64,000 nucleotides of DNA from NCBI RefSeq assembly GCF_020536995.1, contig NC_068360.1, positions 22,093,689 to 22,157,688 on the forward strand, in the 5' to 3' direction. The translations under genes were made by a program, and so were the position numbers. Shown in pieces: positions 53,995-64,000 of this stretch. Source of the DNA: Dreissena polymorpha. Lineage: Eukaryota > Mollusca > Bivalvia > Myida > Dreissenidae. Position 1 is the first letter of the stretch. Each line of letters starts with the position of its first letter. Below the pieces are notes generated by a model. That model saw only the letters and a program-made list of their open reading frames with translations, had not been told where the DNA came from and did no database searches.

Positions 53995-54635
53995 AAGTGT
54001 GACCTTGATAAAATCTATTATTAGCCTCAGTGACCTTGACCCCAGTGACCTCAAACCTCATCAAAAAGGTAGAGGTCCATGCAAGGTACTTATATCCCAA
54101 ATATATAAGAGATCGATCAAATATTGAAGGCGCTATGAGAAACTGTAACCAAAGTGTGACCTTGAGATAATCTATTATTAGCCTCGGTGATCTTGACCCC
54201 AGTGACCTCAAACCTCATTAAAAGGTAGAGGTCCATGTTAGGTACCTACATGCCAAATATGTAAGAAATCGGTAAAATATTGAAGGCGCTATGAGAAACT
54301 GTAACAAAATTGTGACGGAAAAATCTAAAAAATTTTTAGCCTCGGTGACCTTGACCTTGACCCCAGTGACCTCAAACTTCATCAAAAGGTAGAGGTTCAT
54401 GAAAGATACCTACATGTCAAATATGTAAGAGATCGGAAAAATATTGCAGGTGCTATGAGAAACTGAAAAAAAATGTGACGGAAAAATATATTATTAGCCT
54501 CAGTGACCTTGACCCCAGTGACCTCAAACATCATCAAAAGGTAGAGATCCATGCAAGGTATATACATGCCAAATATGTAAGAGATCGGTAAAATATTGAA
54601 GGCGCTATGAGAAACGGTAACAAAAGTGTGACGAA
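53995..54635 (+). repeat. Tandem repeat, about 157-bp unit, four copies
   Basis: Units start AGTGTGACC or TGTGACGG near 53995, 54152, 54309 and 54474. Each contains GCCTC.GTGACCTTGACC, CAAAAGGTAGAGGTCCATG, CCAAATAT.TAAGAGATCGG and TGAAGGCGCTATGAGAAAC. Copies differ by small indels. Confidence 0.8.
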
Positions 54636-55025
54636 AGTAAGTAAGGAACCCCAAACTGGCAACTATATGCTATATATGGGGAGTATAAATATCATAGTTG
54701 ACTCGCAGGCATGTTTGAAACTTTAAACTGTTGTTCTGGTTTTATCTTCTGGAGATAGTGGTAGGGCATGAATAGGTGTTCACTACTAAATCCCTGATAA
54801 ACTTAAGGACTATAGTAAATAATTGCACTGCAAAAGGTTACATTCCACTAGAAAACGGCCGGGAAAAAAGTTGCGAAACGTCGATTTTGCCTTGTGTCAT
54901 GTTCTTTCTTGGTTTGAACATGGCATATCTTTTTTATTGCATAAATCGATTCCGCTAAGAATAGCCTTAAAGAAAAGGTATGGTTATGGGGGTCCTTATG
55001 TTCAAAACGTTGCATTTATTTTCGC
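54636..55025. other. Spacer, nothing recognised
   Basis: Short frames only. Confidence 0.4.
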
Positions 55026-55526
55026 TTAAAGGGGCCTTTTCACGTTTTGGTAAATTGACAAAATTAAACAAAAATGTTTCAGATTCGCAAATGTTCGTTT
55101 TAGTTATGAGGAAATAGTAATACTGAACATTAACCATGCTCTAAAATATTCATTTTATGCATCTTTTGACGATTTGAAAACCTGAACATTATAAAGCGGT
55201 GCAACGCGAAACGATTGAATAATTTGGAAAGATCTGTTGTCGTTATATTTTGGGAAACTACAAGGACTGTTTGTATCATAAATAAAATACATCCGCTGAT
55301 AGCATGAGCACGGATGGTCGAGTGTTCTAAGCGGGAGACTTTTTACTCAAGGACTCCATGGGTCAGTGGTTCGAGTCCATTTGAGGGTTACTCTTTTTCC
55401 CTTTTTTAATTGCATTCTTGTTGTTTTTTTACTGGATATTTTTAGGTCCAATGTTTAAAATTATCAATTTAAAGCATTTAATGACAAGCTTCAATACATG
55501 AAAAAATCTATGAAAAGGCCCCTTTA
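55026..55526 (+). mobile_element. tRNA-cored TIR element, copy 3
   Basis: The left end is TTAAAGGGGCCTTTTCACG, the right end TGAAAAGGCCCCTTTA. The outer 240 bp closely follow copy 1, including GCGGTGCAACGCGAAACGATTG. The tRNA-like core lies at 55308-55390 with box A TGGTCGAGTG and box B GGTTCGAGTCC. Confidence 0.75.
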
Positions 55527-56104
55527 CAGTTGTCGCTTTTACATTGCATTATTTAGGGAAACTATTTAGTATATCTTGACATTGATTCTCGAGTCAGTCT
55601 TAGGTCTTCTTGTCGGAGAGAAGCAGTAAAATCAGCTTGCTCTCGAAACAATAACTTAATAACCAATCCATACTGAAAATTAATCCGAATAATAAGTAAA
55701 AATATCAATTTAACGCGAACACACTTACACTATTGCAACTCTTCACAGAATATGTGTCTGTCAACTCATTACGGAACATTAGAGTATTCTTTTGTGACGA
55801 AGTATTTTAACTACATGTACATTCGATACGTATAACTGTGTACGCTTTGAAAACGTCATTGCTATGAGGAGTGTGCTGGTGACATTTAAAAATATGTGCT
55901 AATTTACAGTATGGAATAATGTCTATAAATTTGGAGTCGTGGCTGATTCAATTTAAACACACGCTACCAATGTCTAGAGCTTGATCCCAACAATATGACG
56001 TATTTGTTTCGACGTAAACATATACGATCTGTTATGACGCACTATAAAATTTCGCATTCCATAAAGTCATTGTAAACAAGATGTTTTTGTGAAACAATAT
56101 GTTC
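55527..56104. other. Spacer, nothing recognised
   Basis: No gene or repeat supported. Confidence 0.4.
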
Positions 56105-56417
56105 CCATATATTTGACCTTTGACCTTGAAGGATGACCTTGACCTGTCACCACTCAAAATGTGCAGCTCCATGAGATACACATGCATGTCAAATATCAAG
56201 TTGCTATCTTCTATATTGCAATAGTGTACATTTAATGAGCGATTTAGACCCATATATTTGACCTTTGACCTTGAAGGATGACCTTGACCTTGACCTTTTA
56301 CCACTCAAAATGTGCGGCTCCATTAGATACACATGCATGCCAAATATCAAGTTGCTTTCTTCAATATTGCAAAAGCTATTCATTATTGCAAAACTTTAAC
56401 CAAGGTTTTAGTTTTCC

Positions 56418-56462
<45 letters not shown>

Positions 56463-56566
56463 GGGACAGACAGACCAGACCAGACCAGACCAGACCAGAC
56501 CAGACCAGACCAGACCAGACCAGACCAGACCAGACCAGACCAGACCAGACCAGACCAGACCAGACC

Positions 56567-56619
<53 letters not shown>

Positions 56620-56622
56620 GTC

Positions 56623-56663
<41 letters not shown>

Positions 56664-56710
56664 CACAGGCCAAAAACAATATACCCCCGATCATTCGATC
56701 CGGGGGCATA
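56105..56710 (+). repeat. TGACCTTGA tandem unit plus CAGA/CCAGA array
   Basis: Two tandem units of about 146 bp (56105-56251, 56252-56400) share TTGACCTTTGACCTTGAAGG, CACTCAAAATGTGC and ACACATGCATG. Then come (GACA)n 56421-56470, about twenty (CCAGA) units 56471-56570, (GACA)n 56566-56662, and a terminal hairpin ACCCCCGATC/GATCCGGGGG. I recall this as a widespread mollusc interspersed repeat. A fragment on minus lies at 13585-13690. Confidence 0.65.
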
Positions 56711-57297
56711 AAAAAGGAAATCAATTATCTGTATCCTAATACCAAGGCGTGCAGTGTGTACGATGGTATTTGACCGTGAAACATTTTAAGCGAGTTATGT
56801 TGCACCAAGGACTACAATTGCTACTAAAACAACAGGAGTTCAATATCATTCGACCGTTGTCCATTTTATTATTGGTGTAAATAAATGATATTTAGGTTTA
56901 AAAATTAACAGAGACAACTTTGAGTACATTAACAACAGTCAAACTACATTCAGTGAAATCGTTTTGAATAATGCGTGATTATTTCTAGTACAAACATGTC
57001 AACGCACACATGGCGATTATAACTGACTTATTTTGCGACAGAGGCAAAACACAAATGCGTGTACACTTTTAAATATATTTATGTAAAATACATATTAAAT
57101 GAAGTTCGACTGTATGTCAAGCACATTCTCAATTTTACAAGGTTCACGAAACCCAGTCCATAGAATAATATTATAATATAATCATTGATCATTTGGGTTC
57201 TCTGCTATTTCATAGCGCAACCATATATCCTCTGAAGAGAGCAAATTCTCGGTTTTACACTTTAAATTTTTAAAGGTGAAGACTAGATTCTTCCACC
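56711..57297. other. Downstream region of the reductase-like gene
   Basis: AT-rich and expected to hold the 3' UTR of the minus-strand gene. No clear canonical poly(A) signal picked out. Confidence 0.35.
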
Positions 57298-60200
57298 TCA
57301 CCCGGATGCTATGGCGACACATTTTCGGATATACTCGCGCTTTTCCGCAGCGTCCAACATGAATCTCGCGACATCTCGTCGACAACACACGAACCGTTTC
57401 CCTGGTGATCGAATGCTCTGAGCCACCTCGGCAAGCACAGGTTTTCCTGGAATTAAGTTTATTAACGTAAGTCTTGTTCTAAAAAAACTTAAGCAAACTG
57501 CATATGCGTAAAGTGTCGTCCCAGATTAGCCTTTGGAGTTGCAGAGGCTAATCAGGAACGACACTTTCCGCCTAGACTGGGTATTGGCTAAGAAGAGACT
57601 TCCTTAAAACGAAACATTCCAAAAAAAGCGGCAAGTATTTGCTCTGATTAGCCAGTGCGTACTGTACATGCTAATCTGGGATGTTACTTTACGCTTTTGC
57701 ATTAAGGCCAGTTTTACTAGAACGCGGCTCATATAATAAGACACAAAGGTCATAATTAGTAGCTTAAATTCATAACATTGTTTTAGTTACGAAGCGTTGC
57801 AGCTTTTGTTGACAGTGCTTATTTTCGCCTTAGAGGAACGTCTTTGTACGTAAAATATCGCTACATATATAACGCAACAAATAGTTACTGAATTGTTTTA
57901 ATTTAAATAAATCATTTGAAGCATTATTAAAATGAAACAGAAATGCATATAAATTTAGCTATATATTTTGACGCCATAAAACACGAAAGATAATGAAGCT
58001 CCATCAAATCTCAGACATGTTTATAAGTATCATCCAAAAGCAAGTCATTTTGGCCCATAGTATTATCCGTTTATCTGCGTTTATTTGCCGTCATACTACA
58101 CATTTCTATTCATACGTGATTACGCTACTCGTGTAAATATGTTTTATGACAACTCCTCGAGAAAATGATAATATATCAATGATATTACACTACAGTCAAC
58201 AGATTGGCTCTTATTGCCTCTATGAATACCTGACGTGTCAGTGTCGACCAGTTGGGGCGGCCGAACGGACGTGTACGCGATGTCGGCGCACTCCTGGTCA
58301 AAATAGTCCTCCATCTGACCCATGTTGTGAAGGGTCGGACCCAGGAACAGCGGCTTCAGTACCCAGTTGATGATGAATGGGTCGCTTCTGTCGTCTGTTA
58401 TGAACAATCGGTGTGCTTAACATGCGTGATTATCATCGTTGTGTGTGTGTGTGTATATTTAGATTTTATGTTGTTAACAGTCGATGTTTACTGTATATCT
58501 TTCATATCACGGCCAATATAAGCGGTTTATTTGAACTACTTATAAATATCATAAATACTAGTAACTGCCCCTACCTCTATAAAAGTTTTGGGGAGAATTC
58601 GGTATTAACTTTTTCTTTATCACTCACCACGCTAGTTATGTGGCAGGGATGGAATTCGAGCTCAATGACCTCCATTTTATCCCAAAACAATTATAAGACC
58701 CGTAGTACACAACTCGTTGTAGAGTGGACTTGAGTTAATCTAACATCACCATAAACGCGTATAGGCCTAATCAATACAGTATCCGTGGCGTATTGGATCT
58801 ATTGCCCGTCTATCTACCGGGAGGTAATGGGTTCGATCCCCACTGTGATTGTGTTCTTTATACCCCTCCCCCCCAAAATACACCAAGTCCTGGTTGACTC
58901 GAGATCGTTTCAATAAGCCATTGGCTTCTCATGCAAAATAAACAAACGGATACAACTTTACAGTCACTCAGTATAAAATAACTACGCACATTTCGTGTAC
59001 CATGACGTCATGAACACCAGTCGCGTGACATTGGCCTTGCGCAAGGCCTCTACGATGGGTTTGGCGGTATCAGTGTAGAATGTGATCGTCCATAAGCTAA
59101 ACCAGCTCGGAGTGGTTCCGAGACATGAGAGAACCGCGTCCTGACCCTCAAAGTGTGGCGCCATGTCGTCAGCGTTGTAGATGTTCGCTTTCACCACCTG
59201 GAGGAGTAACAACGTACATAAGAAATATTATCACGTATTAAAGACGCTCGGATGAACTCACCAGTGCACTGGCTTTGACCGTCAAAGTGTGGCGTCAGAA
59301 CGTCGGCGACGAGGATATTGACAGCCATAAACTTTGGTATATAGCAATGCACTTAATCAGTGACGTATCAAAGAAGCTCATGGAAACACCAGTGCACTGG
59401 CTCGCGCCCAGACCGTCAAAAGTTGGCGACGTAAATAATTGTCGTCACCACATCTAGTGTAATATACATCCATATAAGTATAAGGACAAGCATAATACTG
59501 GCATCAGATAACGACGTAATGACCACTACCTGGGGTATGGTCCATCAAATGCAAAGCGAAGTAAACATAAACACAAAACATACGTAAAGGGAGACCGGGG
59601 TGACATTTCGCACAAGCTTACCAAGGCCAGAATAAGTATTAAGCAAGCAACTCCGAAATCTTAGTGAATCTTAGTTACAGTTTAGGTAATAAGAGATCAA
59701 ATTTACCATAAATAATTATATTGGTGAAGGCTTTGGAATATTATTTAGCATTTTTTTTTAATATTTAAAAATTTATGTATGCTTGTCATATATCTATATA
59801 CAGTTGGTCTTATTTAACGGAGCACTATTTTCATTTTTATATTGTATTACCCATAAAAGGGCCACTATAAAGCACGTGCTGTGTATCCTTAAATAGGACT
59901 GAGAAAACCCGTTTGTTAAAATGTTCACACTTACTGTCGTACTTATTTCGTACTAAGGTATTTTATATGTAATATAAGTTGCACAAATCTTATTTTGCCA
60001 GGGGTTCGTTACAGATAACATACTGTATACGTACTGGGCAAATTGGTAAGTTTGCGATTCGTATGAGTTGAGTCTAAAACCACAGGTGTTGGGCGCGTGT
60101 TTTTTTTCTGTCGAAATGATGACAAATGTTGTTTTATGACATATTGATAGTGTTTCAGTGACTTGGTCACGCGCCCAACACCTAACACCACTTACTTTAA

Positions 60201-60330
60201 GTTTTTCATGTTTCTCAGTCAACTTCTCGGGGTTTCGAACCAGCGCGGTGACGGTGTGGCCCCGTGCTAGAGCCTCTTTCACTACCTGTAGACCCGAGGG
60301 TCCTGTGGCACCTAATAACGCGATCTTCAT
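57298..60330 (-). CDS. NAD(P)-binding NmrA/BLVRB-type reductase-like protein, four exons
   Basis: Exons on minus: 60330-60196, 59197-58990, 58394-58230 and 57446-57298. All join in phase (donors GTAAGT, GTGCGT, GTATTC; acceptors CTCCAG, AACAG, TTCCAG) to give 218 residues, close to the about 206 of animal biliverdin reductase B. Residues 1-13 hold the Rossmann turn (MKIALLGATGPSG, the GxxGxxG of atypical SDRs), then GHTVTALVRNPEKL. Further family signatures are ADDMAPHFEGQDAVLSCLG, RLVFMTSWYTK, RPP at 159-161 and DVARFMLDAA near the C-terminus. Proteins of this type bind NADPH in the cytosol and reduce flavins, biliverdin or quinones, or act as redox sensors; the substrate cannot be told here. 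The second donor (GTGCGT) is weak but is the only choice found that keeps frame. A SINE lies in intron 2, a TIR-type repeat in intron 3, and decayed partial copies of exon 2 in intron 1. Confidence 0.88.
57500..57733 (-). mobile_element. GTAAAGTGTCGTC short interspersed element in intron 3 of the reductase-like gene
   Basis: It begins GCGTAAAGTGTCGTCCCAG and ends AACGCGGCTCA. Each half contains its own inverted repeat around GATTAGCC..GGCTAATC, and the two halves are inverted relative to each other. Two more units lie at 63359-63832. MITE-like; strand is arbitrary. Confidence 0.7.
58779..58945 (+). mobile_element. tRNA-derived SINE, copy 2, in an intron of the reductase-like gene
   Basis: The head (GTGGCGTATTGGAT.., GGGTTCGATCCCCACTGTG) and body (ACACCAAGTCCTGGTTGACTC, AATAAGCCATTGGCTTCTC) match the SINE at 14231 with many changes. 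It is antisense to the host gene, in intron 2. Confidence 0.65.
59240..59456 (-). pseudogene. Two decayed partial copies of exon 2 inside intron 1 of the reductase-like gene
   Basis: On minus, about 59326-59270 reads VNILVADVLTPHFDGQ, close to ANIYNADDMAPHFEGQ of the true exon 2. About 59455-59405 starts VVTTIIYVA and matches the same exon start more poorly, with a stop. Both are followed by the same CAGTGCACTGG sequence, so the duplicated unit was about 130 bp. Neither keeps the rest of the exon. I read them as dead duplicates; a mutually exclusive exon is unlikely because both are short and eroded. Confidence 0.6.
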
Positions 60331-61970
60331 TGTCAGTGTCCCTTGAATTGAACTGTGTTCCTAAAACGCAATGCACTTTTAAATAAAGTGCAGATAACTG
60401 TATATATCCTGCTTACGTATTACGGTGTTGATGCCCGATCTACGTATGCAAAACAAACTTGAAGACGTGCTTTTTTCGCGTAATTTATTTCTACCGCACT
60501 GTATACGTTGTGTACAATGTTTCGAGCCCAGTGTTTACATACCGTTTGACGATGACATTTACAGCTTGATGAAGCCTTATTTTAAACCCGAACACTACCT
60601 GATAGTACACACTACATACCGTCTAGTTATTTCATTTACACAACACACAAGTAGTATTGAATTTCTCGTCACAACACTTTCGTAGTTTAAACCAAGCAGT
60701 AACTATTTTAAAATTCGCCACGTTGAACACGACTTTATCAAACAGAACAGCGCTGGACTATCCTAATATTATATAAGTGTGCAAAGATCACAGTCCGCTC
60801 CTTCCAGATAAATTTAATAACAAATCGATTTCTTTCACGTGTCCATTCATCGTGTGAGCAACGTTAAGGTCGCCCAAAGGTCACAAACGAGATGATATTC
60901 AAGCGAAGTAACCACTGTTTTATCATGCCGCTAAACTCATTGGATTTGTCTCCCTATACAAACTTGTTTTTCGTGTCAATTGTTATAAATATATTTTATT
61001 GATTTGGAAATTTTACCAAAATTTTCGTTGACTAATGTTCATTTTGCTAATATGTTTCCCCACAAGCACTATTCAGCAAAAAAGTAATGTTCAAGTAAAC
61101 TAATTATTTTCTTTTTGTTTTGATTCAGATGGACATATTCATTGTTTCATGTTGTGCAACGTGCTGGTCGAATACCGGGGTGATTTCAATTAATATGTCA
61201 AGTCACACAGGAAAAGCGAAAAGTTATTAACCCAATATTAGTACATACACGTATATTCAAAGTATTAAGGAAAAGCGTCATACAAGCAGTCTTTTTTACA
61301 AATTCTTAATGTTGCTTATCAAGTAATTAACTAGTAATGTTAACATTTTCCTAAGTCACAAATGTGAATTCGTTTGTTTAAGCACATCGTATACATTTTT
61401 GGAATGTATTGTATTTAAAATGGTCATATTTAAAAATATGAACAAAACTCTTGACTTTCAGATAATTATCTGTAAAATTGCAATCATAAAAAACATAAAG
61501 AATTTTTTTTTAGACCAAACGTTAAATACGTTTCATTTACTGGATTATGACTGACGACAGACTTTACACTTAAAAGTGACATACCGAGTTTGAAATATAA
61601 TGCCAAAGCGCTACGAACCAAAGACAAGTCTATTGTTTAACGCTTGCATTGTTTTACCAAAATCTGTATTATTCCTATGCGGAATTCTCTTTCATACATC
61701 AAATCACCTTTCAAAGATCAAATTTGTGGTTAGTGTACGTATGAGTTGTACTGATTCTTTTCTCGTCACAGAGATCGGTTTGCATTGTTAATGAAAACAT
61801 TACCGTAATCGAATCTTTTTAATATAACACATGCCTTAACCAAGATATATCTTTACTAAGATTAAAACTTTGGAATCTTGATTGAAATATAGAAAAAAAC
61901 AACACACAATGTGTCAGGGAAGGTACACAATCGTTGGAATATACTAATACATCCTTCATTAAAAGATCCA
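60331..61970. other. Intergenic region between two head-to-head genes
   Basis: It separates the start of the minus-strand reductase-like gene from the promoter motifs of the plus-strand unknown gene. A 60-86 codon frame at 60425-60685 has no family signal. No TATA box assigned. Confidence 0.4.
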
Positions 61971-62011
61971 CGCATGCGCGAGGGTAAACGCATTTTGGTT
62001 TCTATGGAAAT
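61971..62011 (+). promoter_or_regulatory. NRF1-like and RFX X-box-like motifs before the unknown gene
   Basis: CGCATGCGCG at 61971-61980 matches the NRF1 core (GCGCATGCGC) closely. GTTTCTATGGAAAT at 61998-62011 matches the RFX X-box (GTTNCCATGGNAAC) at about ten or more of 14 positions, with both half-sites recognisable. They lie 16-56 bp before the start codon. Such pairs are common in promoters of ciliary or housekeeping genes. Confidence 0.5.
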
Positions 62012-62026
62012 TACGCTGGACGCTTT

Positions 62027-63358
62027 ATGTCTTCCGTGGAGGTTGATTCACAGCCTCTAGTTCCGCTACCGAAAGTTCGAGCCTTCACCAAACGGAAATC
62101 TAACCTGCAGATTGGTATGTTTAATATCACATGAAGTTTGTATTACGTGTGAACGTAAGTTCATTTTAAACATGTTTTGAAATGAAGTAACGGTTACAAT
62201 AGAAATTAAAACAATCATTCTACTTAAACTATTTATTTTTTTAAGATTTTTTTTACATTCAAAGTTTCACGATATATTCTTGTTATAAATGATCTCAATT
62301 GCTTTGCTTAACGTGGAGTAATAAGAAATACATTATGTTGACTTTTGAGTCGTTTGTTATGTTCAAGAGCAAATCGAATCGATGAGATTTAGTCAAATAC
62401 ATGTTTAATAAACCTCATCATAAGGGTTAAATGATGTCGTTATTTTTCAGACATTGAAATCGAGAAAAAGCGAAAAAACAAAGGACATGGCCTATTCGGT
62501 AGAAGCTTTATACGAATTTCCGGTATTTCCGGTGAACTAGGCAGTAGATGCGTGGTTACAGACAGGACAATCCAAATCGCATTCCCTGATGACTCGGCAA
62601 TCCATACTCTTAACCTAATCTACAACAACGAGGGACAACCAAATATCCCAGAGGTCCATCGTGACGGCGTTTATCGTCTGCTCACAAATCAGCGCCACGA
62701 TTTGGTGCATGTAGCCCCCATAGATTTAACGGAAGCGCCCGAAATACTCAAGGACATAAAAGACGGACAATTTGATCTCGTTGCCACAGCAAAGTCAAAA
62801 GATATAGCCCGAAACTCCCTTAAATTTGACGACAGGCGCACTGAAAGTCTAACGCTTTCATCAACCACTGATTTCCCACCGAAACCCGAACTACAACTGC
62901 TGCGAATATGGCGGACTGGTGAATTTTATACGTTTAATCACCAGACCGGCCAAGTTAACAAACTACAGGAGAAAAACGCCGGGCGGTTCGGAACGCTCAC
63001 GAAGGCCGTCGAGAAGTTTCGAGTGCTTCCGGGCATCGAAACGTGGAACTTCAATCTCGACGATACTGCGACGTTTTACAAGAAGTATCTCATACAGGAG
63101 GATTTAGAGAGCAGATTAGAGAAACCGAAACCGCTTAAGTTCAGCAAGAATCCTCAGTCGTTTCCGGAGATCCAAGACTCCCGGAAAAAGCTTCATAGAG
63201 CCTGGAGCTTCACCTCTGATACCGGGCCGACCAAGGATACATTTGCAGAGCGGGCGCTGCAAGGCAAAGTTCCATTACAGGTTTGCACTAAAAGCAGAAC
63301 GCTTAAGCTGAAAAAATATGACGCGTTCTGGCACAACAAATTAGAAAAATGGGCATAA
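62027..63358 (+). CDS. Protein of unknown function, two exons, possible ciliary gene
   Basis: Exons 62027-62114 and 62451-63358 join in phase 1 (donor GTATGT, acceptor TTTTTCAG) to give 331 residues starting MSSVEVDSQPLVPLPKVRAF. I do not recognise the family. No signal peptide or membrane segment is visible. The N-terminal about 60 residues are basic (EIEKKRKNKGHG). The middle looks like mixed beta structure (FIRISGISGELGSRCVVTDR, IQIAFPDDSAIHTLNLIYN, LLRIWRTGEFYTFNHQTGQV). The C-terminal third is Lys/Arg-rich and probably disordered (KLHRAWSF, SRTLKLKKYDAFW). Good coding signs: a long open frame, a higher GC content than the flanks and clean splice sites. NRF1- and RFX-like motifs lie just upstream, which in animals often marks ciliary genes (inference). 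Repeats begin within a few bases of the stop codon. Confidence 0.75.
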
Positions 63359-63832
63359 TGCATGTGCGTAAAGTGTCGTCCCAGATTAGCATGTGCAGTC
63401 CGCACAGGCTAATCAGGGGCGACACTTTCCGCCTAAATTGGATTTTTGCTAAGAAGAGACTTCATTTAAACGAAAAATGTCATTACAGCGGAAAGTGTCG
63501 TCCCTGATTAGCCTGTGCGGACTGCACAGGCTAAACTGGGACGATACTTTACGAACAAGCATTATGCCTTGCTTTCTCAGAACGCGACTCAGATGAATGC
63601 TAGAAAATTGTCGTCCCAGATTAGGCTTAGCAGTCCGCACAGGATTATCAGGGACGTCACTTTGCTCTAGACTGGATATTCGTTTAGACAAGACTTCCTT
63701 GAAATGAAACATTTCATAAAAGCGGAAAGTGACGTCCCTGACCAGCTTGGGTGGGCTGCGCAGGCTTATCTGGGACGTCGTATTTCGCTCATTCATGAAG
63801 CCCTGTTTTCGCAGAGCGCGGCTCAAATAATT
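63359..63832. mobile_element. Two tandem GTAAAGTGTCGTC elements right after the unknown gene
   Basis: Unit 1 (about 63359-63600) and unit 2 (about 63601-63832) each hold the paired hairpins CAGATTAGC..GGCTAATCAG and end with GCGACTCA or GCGGCTCA. The first starts within a few bases of the stop codon of the gene at 62027, so they probably lie in its 3' UTR. A reading frame on minus here is a by-product. Confidence 0.7.
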
Positions 63833-64000
63833 AACTGCACAATATTAATGACGATGTTGACAGTGTATAACATATATATATAATGTAGAAATGATATAGA
63901 AGTTTATAAGTCGCTGTGCTGTTACTTTATTCAAATATGCAAAATATTTAGCTATTTTTTTGGTTGCGTAGTTTGTCGCTTTAAGTTCATGATTTATCAA

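Noticed and set aside
56278-56773. DRQTDRQ and CLSVCLS frames of 96-153 codons
   Set aside because: By-products of the CAGA/CCAGA array.
60425-60685. 86-codon plus frame next to the reductase-like gene
   Set aside because: No family signal. Its position is the likely promoter of the minus-strand gene.
63449-63826. 125-codon minus frame
   Set aside because: It is the antisense of two GTAAAGTGTCGTC repeat units.

Overview
The window looks like nuclear DNA of a bivalve mollusc. It is AT-rich and gene-poor, and carries intron-bearing genes, a cluster of C1q-domain genes (a family strongly expanded in bivalves), a Ty3/gypsy-type retroelement, tRNA-derived SINEs, many short terminal-inverted-repeat elements and long microsatellites. 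Several short repeats (the GTAAAGTGTCGTC element, the TTAATCCATG palindromic element, the GCGAAAATGGGTCTTATG element) are ones I associate with dreissenid mussels such as Dreissena. That is recall and was not checked here.

Layout. 1-9.2 kb: AT-rich, no gene seen, with a decayed tandem duplication of about 2.1 kb unit. 9.3-35.3 kb: gene-free and repeat-dense, with tRNA-cored TIR elements, hairpins, a telomere-like palindrome, a SINE, a CCATGG-rich element (two copies), a foldback element, trinucleotide arrays and a tRNA-Ser(UGA)-like sequence. 36.5-50.4 kb: three secreted C1q-domain genes, two on + (36521-37843, 40686-41557) and one on - (49575-50391). All have two exons and a phase-1 intron between signal peptide/coil and C1q head. 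A young, rearranged Ty3/gypsy element (42686-48234) lies between the second and third. 50.6-56.7 kb: AT and TG arrays, a second foldback copy, a 157-bp tandem repeat, a third tRNA-cored element and a CAGA/CCAGA array. 57.3-60.3 kb: a four-exon gene on - for a small NAD(P)-binding protein of the NmrA/BLVRB type. 62.0-63.4 kb: a two-exon gene on + of unknown function, with NRF1- and RFX-like promoter motifs and repeats starting directly after its stop.

How the genes relate. The three C1q proteins are probably secreted lectin-like recognition molecules of innate immunity that assemble through their coils. They look like a local tandem family, one member inverted. The reductase-like gene and the unknown gene show no functional tie to them or to each other.

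Exon models were built by hand from open frames, GT/AG sites and phase. Repeat boundaries are by eye and may be off by a few to tens of bases. No alignment or database search was run.
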